Of a DNA stretch of 23,664 nucleotides, positions 1 through 8,400 are shown one piece after another (the first letter of the stretch is position 1; each line of letters opens with the position of its first letter). The stretch is from the IMG/VR virus record IMGVR_UViG_3300018080_000596, positions 1-23,664 of that record; one strand, written 5' to 3'. A program made the position numbers and the translations under genes. The stretch is from a virus. Under the pieces are notes generated by a model. The model searched no databases and was not told the DNA's origin. It was given only the letters and a program-made list of their open reading frames with translations.

Positions 1-2904
1 AACATCTACACGTGAAAGGCCAACATCTGTCGACGCTATAGTGATAGCAGAAGCACCAGGTGTAACAGTTATACCAGCACCAGCCGTTATTGTAGATGTA
101 CCTAATTGACCGTTAGCGTCATGTGCCACAATAGTAGCAACTGAGCCTACATTTGTACCAACTATACCAGCTATAAAACATGTGTCTTGTTGGCCATCGC
201 CAGTGCCTTGGGTTCCGATGCGTATTGTATTGTTGTCGCCTGCTGTACCTGTATTAGAAAAAATAATGTTGTCGCTATCTGTGAGCGTTAAACTACTTCC
301 AGCAGAATCTCCTATCGCAATATTGTATCCACCAGTAGTAATATTCTCTAGGGCAGATTGACCAATTGCAGCATTTCTAACTCCAGTTGTAAGATCAATT
401 AAGGCACTTGCCCCCATAGCCATATTATAACTACCAGATGTACACGCAAATAATGAAGCTGATCCGATTCCACAATTATTCAAGCCATCTTGAACGCCTG
501 ATAATGAACTGTTTCCAATACCAACATTATAATCACCTGTAGTCAATGCATCTAATGAATTTCTGCCGACTCCTACATTATATGTAGCTCCAGATAATGT
601 GCCGTTTCCAGAATTAGCACCAACAAATAGATTGCCTGTACCATATGCATGAAACTGTCTAACACTATTTATCTCTATAACACCTTCTGAGAGCGCAGCA
701 TTAGTTGTAGGAAGATTTAAATTGTTTGTTCCAATTATGTCACCAACTGTACCTAGTTGCCCGCTAGCATCTACAAGGACAGTTCCAGTTACTGCCCCTG
801 CCGGAGTGGATCCGTTAATCCCAGCTATAAAGCATGAATTTTGTTGGCCATCACCAGTGCCTTGGGTTCCTATACGAATTGTATTATTGTCTGTAGCAAC
901 ACCCCTATTCATTATAGCAATATTATCGCTATCTGTAGTAGTTAAATCAGCTCCTGATGCATTACCAATACAACAATTATAACTTGCAGATGTTATGCCA
1001 GGCCCCCCTAATGCTCCTACACCAATACATGTATTCCTAACTCCCGTAGTCAAAAATGGACAACACACAAAGCCAATACCAATATTATAATCACCATCAG
1101 TAACCTTCTCGAGAACATCTGCACCAATAGCAATATTTCCTAAACCACTTGTACAAGCTGTTAGGGCATCAAATCCCAATCCAAAATTATTTGTTCCTGT
1201 CGTCAATGAGTCTAATGTATTTGTCCCAATACCAACATTTTGAACTCCACTTAGGGTTCCATTTCCGGCTCCAGCACCAATAAATAAATTATCTGTTCCA
1301 TATGAGTGTATAAATCTAGTGCTATTAATTTCTATAACACCTTCAGTAAGAGCAGCATTAGTTGTAGGAAGATTTAAGTTGCCAGCAGAAGCCGTTATGT
1401 CGCCAGTAGTAGCAACTAAACCTGTACCTGCTGTAGCTGTTCCAGAAAACGAAGGACTACCAGTCCATGTAGGATCAGCACCAGTAGAACCCATAATAGT
1501 TTCACCTGTAGCACCTACAGCCAAAGGAGTGACCGCTCCTGCGCCAGATCCAATCATAACAGCATGATCTGTAATTGTAGATAATCCAGTACCGCCATTA
1601 GCTACTGGAGTTACCCCGGTAACATCAGCCGCCAAATCAACTGCTGAATATGTTGGATCAGCCCCCGTATTACCATGAAGAACCGTGTTTGAAGCTCCTA
1701 CAGCTGTTACACTGAATGCTCCTGCGGCAGAACCAAGTAACACGCCATGATCTGTAAATGTTGCCGCACCAGATCCACCATTAGCAACTGGAAGCGTACC
1801 CGTTACATCAGCAGCTAAATCTATAGCACTCCAAGATGGATTGGCACCAGTGTTACCATGTAAAACAGTATTATTTGTTCCCACGCCCAAAGAATCAAGT
1901 GACCCTGTAGCGTCACCAACTTGTACTGCATATTGCGTTGTACCCGTAACTGCTATGGTCGCCGTACCACCCAATGAAACAGGAGATCCGGTAACCGTAA
2001 TGTTATTACCATCGCTTAATGTTATAGACGAGTTTACCAACGCTGCATTAGGAACCGCACCCCATGTAGGATCTGCCCCTGTCGCCCCTAGAAGTACCTC
2101 ATTTGTTGCTCCAACAGCTACCTCATTAACAGCATTTGTTCCGTCACCCACTATCAATGCATGTGCCGTGATGGTGGAAGCACCCGTTCCACCATTAGCA
2201 ACAGGCAATGTACCCGTTACACCATTAGCTAAATTGATTTGATCCCATGCAGGATTATTCGAAGCTCCCGTATTGGCTATATATCTCGTCGCTGTTGCAT
2301 CTTTAGTTAGCCCAGCAACTGTGTTGTCAGATGAAGAATAAATAACGTCACCCTGGCTTGTTGTAGCTGGATACGTTGCAGTACTCCATGCAGGATCAGA
2401 TCCTGCACCACTAGACTGCAAGACTTGATTAGCTGAGCCTATAGATAAAGAATCTAAACTGCCAGTAGCGTCCCCAACCTGTATCGCATATTGTGTTGTC
2501 CCAGATACCGCTATAGACACAGTTGATGCTGCACCTGATGTGGTAATATTTCCACCAACTGCACCCTTTACCTGAAGGACACCTAAAGCTGGAGTAGCCG
2601 TTCCAGCGTCACCATCAAAAGAAACGGCGACAGAACCAAATAGGTTGAGATCTAATGATCCTGCGCCTGGAGTAAACGTAATGAAGCCAGAAGATGAAGT
2701 TAGCGCCGCAAATACCGGGTCTGCACCAGTAGAGCCTATTAATAATTGGCCGTCAGTGCCTGGCCCTACAGGGGTAACAGCACCAACACCAGATCCAATC
2801 ATAACAGCATGATCTGTAATAGTTGTCAGCCCAGTACCACCTTGAGGAACAGTTGCAGGGAGAACCGATATAGCACAGGCACCCCTTCCTAAAAATCCAC
2901 TCAT
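1..2904 (-). CDS. Long tail fibre / adhesin with VANGGTG repeats and YadA-like head repeats (3' partial)
   Basis: An open minus-strand frame runs from ATG 2904 to the window edge without a stop (968 codons), so the C-terminus is missing. The start has a GGAGG site 6 nt upstream and overlaps the preceding stop as TAATG, implying translational coupling. The N-terminal half carries several units of the type TLPVANGGTG, then a 'TITDHAVMIGSG' segment, then 'GSTGADPTW' (near nt 2200, 1790 and 1610). The C-terminal half has many short units such as YNVGIG followed by SLDALTTG, typical of trimeric left-handed beta-roll adhesin heads, and two copies of a segment with TIRIGTQGTGDGQQ and CFIAGI. Related proteins usually end in an S74-type intramolecular chaperone, which would lie left of the window. 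Role: trimeric receptor-binding fibre on the virion. The family is clear, the exact position on the virion is inferred. Confidence 0.85.
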   Translation of the reverse strand, partial: MSGFLGRGACAISVLPATVPQGGTGLTTITDHAVMIGSGVGAVTPVGPGTDGQLLIGSTGADPVFAALTSSSGFITFTPGAGSLDLNLFGSVAVSFDGDAGTATPALGVLQVKGAVGGNITTSGAASTVSIAVSGTTQYAIQVGDATGSLDSLSIGSANQVLQSSGAGSDPAWSTATYPATTSQGDVIYSSSDNTVAGLTKDATATRYIANTGASNNPAWDQINLANGVTGTLPVANGGTGASTITAHALIVGDGTNAVNEVAVGATNEVLLGATGADPTWGAVPNAALVNSSITLSDGNNITVTGSPVSLGGTATIAVTGTTQYAVQVGDATGSLDSLGVGTNNTVLHGNTGANPSWSAIDLAADVTGTLPVANGGSGAATFTDHGVLLGSAAGAFSVTAVGASNTVLHGNTGADPTYSAVDLAADVTGVTPVANGGTGLSTITDHAVMIGSGAGAVTPLAVGATGETIMGSTGADPTWTGSPSFSGTATAGTGLVATTGDITASAGNLNLPTTNAALTEGVIEINSTRFIHSYGTDNLFIGAGAGNGTLSGVQNVGIGTNTLDSLTTGTNNFGLGFDALTACTSGLGNIAIGADVLEKVTDGDYNIGIGFVCCPFLTTGVRNTCIGVGALGGPGITSASYNCCIGNASGADLTTTDSDNIAIMNRGVATDNNTIRIGTQGTGDGQQNSCFIAGINGSTPAGAVTGTVLVDASGQLGTVGDIIGTNNLNLPTTNAALSEGVIEINSVRQFHAYGTGNLFVGANSGNGTLSGATYNVGVGRNSLDALTTGDYNVGIGNSSLSGVQDGLNNCGIGSASLFACTSGSYNMAMGASALIDLTTGVRNAAIGQSALENITTGGYNIAIGDSAGSSLTLTDSDNIIFSNTGTAGDNNTIRIGTQGTGDGQQDTCFIAGIVGTNVGSVATIVAHDANGQLGTSTITAGAGITVTPGASAITIASTDVGLSRVDV
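64..1377 (-). repeat. Tandem duplication of a ~219-codon fibre module
   Basis: Within the long fibre gene, two consecutive modules start with the same protein sequence (LNLPTTNAAL, then EGVIEINS) and end with GQLGT. A 26-bp stretch is identical at 695-720 and 1352-1377, which sets the period at 657 bp, exactly 219 codons. The rest of the copies has diverged to clear but imperfect similarity, for example around the shared GTQGTGDGQQ coding segment. The in-frame period indicates an old domain duplication that lengthened the fibre. Confidence 0.8.
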
Positions 2905-3251
2905 TATTTTCCTCCATACATATAAGTAACCGTTACCTTCTTTGTAGTAGGAGTTTCATCACGCTTAACATATATGGTTCTACCTATTGGAAAGTTAAGA
3001 TCACCATCATCGCCTTTCTTATTTGCTTGATGGTCAATTGTTATAGCAGTCTCAGAAGGTAACCATAACCGCGTTAAGAGCCCGTCTTCTTGCTCCCATC
3101 CAAAATACAAATCCGCATCAGTCCAATTCATAATAATTGTATTATATGCAGGTTGAGTTGGAGTAGCCCCAACAGCTACAAAATTTGCAGTTATTGACCC
3201 TGCAGCCAATTCTCTAAGCTCTTCAGCATTTGCTCTAGCACTATAATTCAC
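2904..3251 (-). CDS. Small virion-associated protein, 115 aa (function unknown)
   Basis: The start is GTG at 3251, supported by AAGGAG 5 nt upstream. The stop shares a base with the ATG of the long fibre gene (TAATG), so the two are probably co-translated. The product is a mixed alpha/beta protein with a helical N-terminus (SARANAEELRELAAG) and a beta-rich rest ending in KVTVTYMYGGK. No signal peptide or membrane segment is visible. Placement directly before the fibre, with coupling, suggests a fibre base, fibre-attachment or chaperone role, but no known family is recognised. Confidence 0.75.
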   Translation of the reverse strand: MNYSARANAEELRELAAGSITANFVAVGATPTQPAYNTIIMNWTDADLYFGWEQEDGLLTRLWLPSETAITIDHQANKKGDDGDLNFPIGRTIYVKRDETPTTKKVTVTYMYGGK

Positions 3252-3274
3252 AACAACTCCTTATTATTTGGAGA

Positions 3275-3511
3275 TTATTTTTTTTCTTCTATAATTTCTT
3301 CAACTTCAGATACGACGCCATTTTCAGGTGTAGCATCTTTAGCCTTTTTTTCTAGCTCTTCATTCACCTTTTCCATCTTCTTTTTCATAATCAAAAAGAA
3401 TTGAGCAGCCGCATCATAACTTGAATGAACCGGTGTATATGCAGGTGCTGTAAATGTATATGTATTATCGTCGATCTCTACTTCTAATGAGTATCTCATT
3501 GTTTCTTTCAT
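3275..3511 (-). CDS. Small hypothetical protein with acidic coiled-coil tail, 78 aa
   Basis: ATG at 3511 has AAAGGA 6 nt upstream. An internal ATG at codon 5 has no comparable site. The first ~30 residues look like beta strands (RYSLEVEIDDNTYTFTAPAY). Residues ~40-78 are helical and highly charged (MKKKMEKVNEELEKKAKD, then an EEIIEEKK end), consistent with a coiled coil. The gene is 23 nt from the 115-aa gene and just after a terminator-like hairpin, so it probably opens the fibre sub-operon that ends in the long fibre. Function unknown; an oligomerisation or assembly accessory for the fibres is a guess. Confidence 0.7.
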   Translation of the reverse strand: MKETMRYSLEVEIDDNTYTFTAPAYTPVHSSYDAAAQFFLIMKKKMEKVNEELEKKAKDATPENGVVSEVEEIIEEKK

Positions 3512-3571
3512 GTTTATCCTTTAAAAAAAATGTTAATAAAATTGTATCTTCCATAGCATATCAACTATAAA

Positions 3572-3603
3572 ATTCCCTGCCCACAATTGAGTAAGCAGGG
3601 AAT
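3572..3603 (-). terminator. Intrinsic terminator after the 460-aa fibre gene
   Basis: A 9-bp inverted repeat (ATTCCCTGC / GCAGGGAAT) with a 14-nt loop lies 13 nt past the stop of the gene at 3617-4999. On the minus strand it is followed by TTTTATAG. The stem is strong and the T-run short, so termination may be partial. Confidence 0.6.
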
Positions 3604-3616
3604 ACCATATATTTAA

Positions 3617-4999
3617 TTAAGCAGCAATTATCCAGAAAGTAAGGATGCAGTCCCCATTGAGCGCTGCGGCTCCTTCATTGATGCATGTAACTTCAAATGA
3701 ACCAGCTTTTGGCTCTACACGAGTTATAGACATTTGGGCATCATTGGTTCCAACGTTAGCCATTGTGCATAGTATTGCAGAAGTTGTTGTGCACAAACTG
3801 TTTGTTACAGTGAACACTTGTGATGCAGCACTTGCAACTGTGAGTCCTGTAAACGTTCCAACACCAACATTGGCATTTATTGTTACAGCTGCTGCCGCTT
3901 GACTGTCAGCAACAGGAACCATATCAATAAATCCATCAGAGTCTAGTGTTATTCCACCTGTACCGGCAAGTATATCAATGCCGCCCGCAGCATGTGAAGC
4001 CTCAATAGTAATCGCACCACTAGATGCTAGCCCTGAATCAACATCTATTCCACCAGCAGTAGACTTCAATGACAAAGAATCAAGAGCAGTACCTTGAGCT
4101 ACCAATAGATCCATGGTTTCAGAGGTTCCGCCATCTGTCGTTAACAGAATCGCCTGTGTCGCATCCTCAGTTGCCTCTACAACAAATTGGCCACCAGTTG
4201 TTAGAAGGTTTAATCCACCTGTGCCAGCGGTCATTGTAATTCCGCCCGCTATGTTTGTTGCCCGTAAAGTCAAGGCATTTATAAGCGCAGCTCCAGCGTT
4301 AACATCTATTCCACCAACAGTAGAACCTATAGCCACAGAATCAACCGCTGTACCCTGTGAAGCAACGATATCTATAGTTTCTGAAGTTCCGCCATTTGTA
4401 TTCAACAAAATCGCCTGAGCGGCGTCATTCGTAGATGCTATAGTAATAGAACCTGTAGAATCACACGCAGTTCCCCCAGTTCCTGAATCCATATCAATTC
4501 CACCTGCGGCATTAGATGTAACAATCTTTAAAGCTGCGGCGCTAGCTAAACCAGCATCTAATCTTATTGCTCCAACATCTGCTGTTACGTTAATAGCAGC
4601 AGCACCGGTCCCTTGTACATTATTCAAGTGGATGGTCTCACTTGTACCGCCATCGGTTTCTAGCAGTATTGCATCTGCAGCGTCATCATCGGCTTCTATA
4701 TGACAGGTACCAGAAGACATTGTAAAACTGTCACCCGCTGTAATAAAACTTGTAGTGGTAACACTTGTAAAGGTTCCACTTCCCCCACCTGCATTTATCC
4801 ATGTTGATACACCCGCTGTTATATCAACCAAGAAAAATACATCTTTACCAGGATTATATATCCATGGTGTGCCAATTTCAGCTCTATCCTTAGTAGTAGG
4901 AGCCCTGTCTGCTACCACTGGAATAGGAGCCATATCTATTAATGGCTTACCAACACCGTATGCAAGATTTCTTTCTATGTACCTTCTATCATATGCCAT
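3617..4999 (-). CDS. Beta-strand repeat fibre protein, 460 aa
   Basis: ATG at 4999 has AAGGA 6 nt upstream. The N-terminal ~75 residues (IERNLAYGVGKPLIDMAPIP, then TPWIYNP) look like a virion-attachment domain. Residues ~103-355 form three repeats of ~87 residues, each with AQAILLxTxGGTSETxDL near its start (at about 105, 191 and 278) followed by VGGIDVxAG and AGGIxMxAGTGG units, suggesting a beta-helical or beta-roll shaft rich in Gly, Ala, Ser and Thr. Residues ~410-460 form a distinct C-terminal domain with three cysteines. The gene stands between a divergent plus-strand unit and its own terminator, so it may be a separate transcription unit. Likely a tail or head fibre; receptor specificity cannot be read from the sequence. 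Confidence 0.8.
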   Translation of the reverse strand: MAYDRRYIERNLAYGVGKPLIDMAPIPVVADRAPTTKDRAEIGTPWIYNPGKDVFFLVDITAGVSTWINAGGGSGTFTSVTTTSFITAGDSFTMSSGTCHIEADDDAADAILLETDGGTSETIHLNNVQGTGAAAINVTADVGAIRLDAGLASAAALKIVTSNAAGGIDMDSGTGGTACDSTGSITIASTNDAAQAILLNTNGGTSETIDIVASQGTAVDSVAIGSTVGGIDVNAGAALINALTLRATNIAGGITMTAGTGGLNLLTTGGQFVVEATEDATQAILLTTDGGTSETMDLLVAQGTALDSLSLKSTAGGIDVDSGLASSGAITIEASHAAGGIDILAGTGGITLDSDGFIDMVPVADSQAAAAVTINANVGVGTFTGLTVASAASQVFTVTNSLCTTTSAILCTMANVGTNDAQMSITRVEPKAGSFEVTCINEGAAALNGDCILTFWIIAA

Positions 5000-5124
5000 A
5001 ATAATTCCTTATTTCTGCATTAACAATTTTACTATCAACTCAAAATAATAAGATATAGTTATATAGCGCTACTAAAAAAATAACTTTTGTCACCAAAATA
5101 ACGATACAAATAGAAAGGATAATT

Positions 5125-5298
5125 ATGAATAAAGGTATAGTTCTTATGCTTTTTACATCGATATTAACTTCAAATTGCGCACGATATTCACCACCACCTA
5201 AAAAAGGATCCAAAGAATATCTAGACGAAAGAAGGCTTGTTAAAAAAATGATCAACGAGGCCAACAATCGAAACAAAACAAAGAGAACCAAGAAGTGA
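5125..5298 (+). CDS. Small lipoprotein-like secreted peptide, 57 aa
   Basis: A short plus-strand frame starts at ATG 5125 with AAAGGA 5-6 nt upstream. Residues 1-17 form a signal peptide (MNKGIVLMLFTSILTSN) followed by Cys18. The residue before Cys is Asn rather than Gly/Ala/Ser, so the lipobox is imperfect. The mature part is ~40 residues, begins CARYSPPPKKG and is then highly charged and helical. Size, signal and a proline-rich start after Cys recall Rz1-type outer spanins, but no inner-spanin partner is adjacent, so this is only a resemblance. It could also be a lipoprotein that alters the host surface. Its TGA overlaps the GTG of the next gene by 4 nt, so the pair is probably translated together. 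Confidence 0.6.
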   Translation: MNKGIVLMLFTSILTSNCARYSPPPKKGSKEYLDERRLVKKMINEANNRNKTKRTKK

Positions 5299-5444
5299 AA
5301 CGCTTCGGGAGAAGAAGGCTATCATTAGATATACCAACTTATTTTCATACGAAACTAAAAGCTATATCTAAAAAGAGAAATATAACTATGACAAAAATAT
5401 TACTACGCTTGATCTGTTATTATATTTCACAAGAAAAAGATTAA
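5295..5444 (+). CDS. Ribbon-helix-helix DNA-binding protein, 49 aa
   Basis: GTG at 5295 overlaps the lipoprotein stop as GTGA; a purine-rich AAGAGAACCAAGAA precedes it. The product has a basic N-terminus (MKRFGRRR), a beta strand RLSLDIP, helix A (YFHTKLKAISKKR), a short turn and helix B beginning NITMTKILLRLICYYISQ. This strand-helix-helix order with alternating R-L-S-L-D-I in the strand is the hallmark of Arc/CopG/MetJ-type repressors, which bind operators as dimers through the strand. The stop TAA shares the palindrome TTAA with the stop of the convergent 1194-aa gene. Likely role: transcription regulator of its own unit or of phage genes. The fold call is strong for such a short protein; the target is unknown. 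Confidence 0.75.
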   Translation: MKRFGRRRLSLDIPTYFHTKLKAISKKRNITMTKILLRLICYYISQEKD

Positions 5445-8400
5445 CTTCTTCTTGCCCTTCGAGGTCTTCTGCGTCTTCTAGATTTTCGCTCCTCTAATAA
5501 CGACTTAGCGTAATCCTTTGTAAATTCACCTTCTCTTTTGAGTCGCTTTATTGCAGTTGTAAAAATATTATTAACAGATTGCTGTGATGGCTCCAATCTG
5601 TCAGATAGCATCTGTTTTTTTAGGACCTTAATGTGCCGCTCTCTTCTTAATGGGTTTTCTATCTTCATTATTTTATCAACCCTGCTAGAATATTTATCCC
5701 TAAACAACTGACCACGCACAGAACCAATACGACGATTAATGTCATCATCAAATACCCTATTATCTTTTAATTTTTCTCTTATAGCATTTAACTTTCTCTC
5801 ACCACGATCTTTATTGGGGTCCTTAAGAGCATTCTCTATAGCTGGTGTAGCTTTAAACAATGAAGTTTCCTTTGATATTGGGAACGTTCCAAAAGCTGAT
5901 GCTATCCATTGCTTCATGCCTCCACGCACAGAGAAAGGCAGTACACCCTTTGCAGTCTCTAGAGCACGTCTTCCAATCTGCTTAAATCCTTTTTCCCCTT
6001 GCCATGCAACCATCTTACCGCCCTTACGTGTTGCATCAACGGCAAATGATCCATATTCAGACGGTGTAGAGTTTGCCAGCTGCTTCCATATCTCTTGTAT
6101 TGCAGGAGTAGATTTATTGTACATAGTAGACACAAGTTTATCTAATCCGCTAACATATCCACCAAGCTCAAGGAATTGTTTACCTAAGTGTGATTCCATA
6201 ATGGTACCATCAGGGTGACGACCGAACTGAACTACATCGCTCTTATTTGGACCATACTTTATATCAATTTGTGGTATTTTCCAACTCATCATGCTGCGGA
6301 TCATTGGTAAGCCACCTTCGCCCATCTTGACATTACCCAACTCTTTTAGGCCACGACTAGGATCAAAACCAACAGATTTATCTTCTTTTTGATATATGCT
6401 ACCCATAAACGCTCTCATTAAGCTAGCTCTAACTACATTATTAAATAAGTATCTAGCCATATAGCGACGACCAATTTGGCCAGCTAGTCCTGGCTTAAAT
6501 GCACCCATAGCTTGCTTAATGTTAGATATTGTCCAATCTGGATATGCTATAACTCTACGCATTAACTTTCTTGATCTAGCAGTCTTAAAGAACTTACTAG
6601 TTTCCCAGTTTTGACCACCAAATACATTGTTTATCTGCTCAGCCACGATACTATTTATTTTTTTAGCCTCTGCTGTACTTGCTTTCCTGCCATGAGTTTT
6701 CTCAAACATCTCTACTTGAGCGTTAGATATTTCATGGAACGCTACACGTTTTGCATTAGGAATAAACTCTTGATGTAGATAACCCATCCCACGTTGTATC
6801 TTTTTTAGCGATAGCGGGCCTTTTGACGCGCCTGGAGGAGTTTGTCCTAAGAAGTATTCAAGTCCCTTCTCGAGCATATTAGACCCCTTCTTGAGGCGCA
6901 ACGATTCTATAGGTTTAACTTGGAGTCCAGACTCAGCTGCCTTAGAGACTGCTTGTCTGTTTTCACCAAGCATCTTACCTTGGTTCATCAAGTCTACTAA
7001 TCTTAACGATTTCTTTAGGCCTAACTGTCCAGCTATGTTTTCTATTTGTGTTGCATAGTGGAACGGACTAATAGCTACTCGTGCTATACGTACAAACTGG
7101 TTGGCCCTATCAAAGGCTTTCCAGTACCATGCATCAGGCGCAGACATCCCTTTCTGTGTGAATACGCCAGCCATTTCGCTCGCAAATTCAGGTGACACGT
7201 ATGCTGGCTTTGACTGGTACTTGAATGAACCATCTTTTTGTGGAACAGCTTTTAGTAGAGGATCATCAAATCTCTTGTAACCTTTTTTAACGTATTCCGC
7301 CTTTTGTGCCTCTGATTCTGGATGCACTATAAACTTGTTGCCCTCTAAGTTTTGAAGGTCACGCACTTCGCTCAATAGTTTAGTATCAGCTTGGATCCTC
7401 AATTGCTGTTGACCATATTTTTTCACCAAGTCAAAAGGATTAGAATACTTAGGAGTCAATCCGCCTTTCTCCATAGCATCTGCTAATGTTAGGAAAGTTT
7501 TAGAGTTAGCTGCAGGATTCTTAATCTTTAGCTTAGACATCGTACGGTCAAATACTTCTTTAACACGTGCTGGTGACTCTTGATAGTATCCTGGCAGGTA
7601 GACTTCTTTTACGGCCTCACGTGGATTTATCTTTTTTAATAGTGGGTTCTTATTGTTCTCTTTAAGCATATTGTCAAAATACTTAGTAAAATCTTTAGCT
7701 AGTCCCTTTTGCTCTGCAGTCATTCGTTGATTTAATTTTCCAAAAGTATCACCGGGAACATTAGGGTTACCCCTTTTTTGCATCCAGTGCATTATATCTT
7801 GTCCCTGCTTTGCAGTTATCTCACCATACTTTTGAGTATATGCTTTTTGCTTCTGATCCCAATCAAAATTATGCTCTGCTGTTCTTTTCCATGATTCACC
7901 TAAGCTTTCTTTTAATAATCCATGTAGCTTCTTAGATTTTGCTCGAGACTCAGGGATCCCTTTAAGGTACTCTGACAGTCTCTTTCCACCTAGGCTTTCA
8001 GGAACTATCTTCTTGGCTAATTTTGATGCGGTTTCGAATCTAGCTTGTTCTGCTGCTTTTTGTGTTGCGGTCTCTATAGATGTTTTAGGTTTACCAATAA
8101 TAGGTTTAGTGTAAGCTTTTGCTTTTCTTCCAGCTGCATGCATGAGGTCCATGCCAAAAAGGAGCGCTGCATCATCACCTACCTGTTCCGCAGTTGGCAA
8201 CTTAATCTTCCCTTCAGCAATAGACTCAACCACACCTCTTGATCCTGTCAGAGCTCCAAGTTGTGCACCCTTATTTGCAAGGTAGAATCCTGGCTTAGTA
8301 TTAAGTATCTTACTTACACCTGGTATCTTCTTTAATATTGGAATAGATTTACCTAACGCAGGAGCAGCAACACCAAATAAACCACCCATTGCTCCAGATT

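Noticed and set aside
722-2242. Several Pro/Val/Ala-rich plus-strand frames
   Set aside because: They are mirror readings of the Gly/Thr/Asn-rich fibre gene on the minus strand and lack ribosome sites.
5040-5291. Hydrophobic 83-aa minus-strand frame
   Set aside because: It is antisense to the lipoprotein gene, starts with TTG without a ribosome site, and its hydrophobicity is the expected reverse reading of Lys/Asn-rich codons.
5125-5298. Firm call as an Rz1 outer spanin
   Set aside because: The lipobox has Asn before Cys and no inner-spanin gene is adjacent or overlapping, so only a resemblance is recorded.
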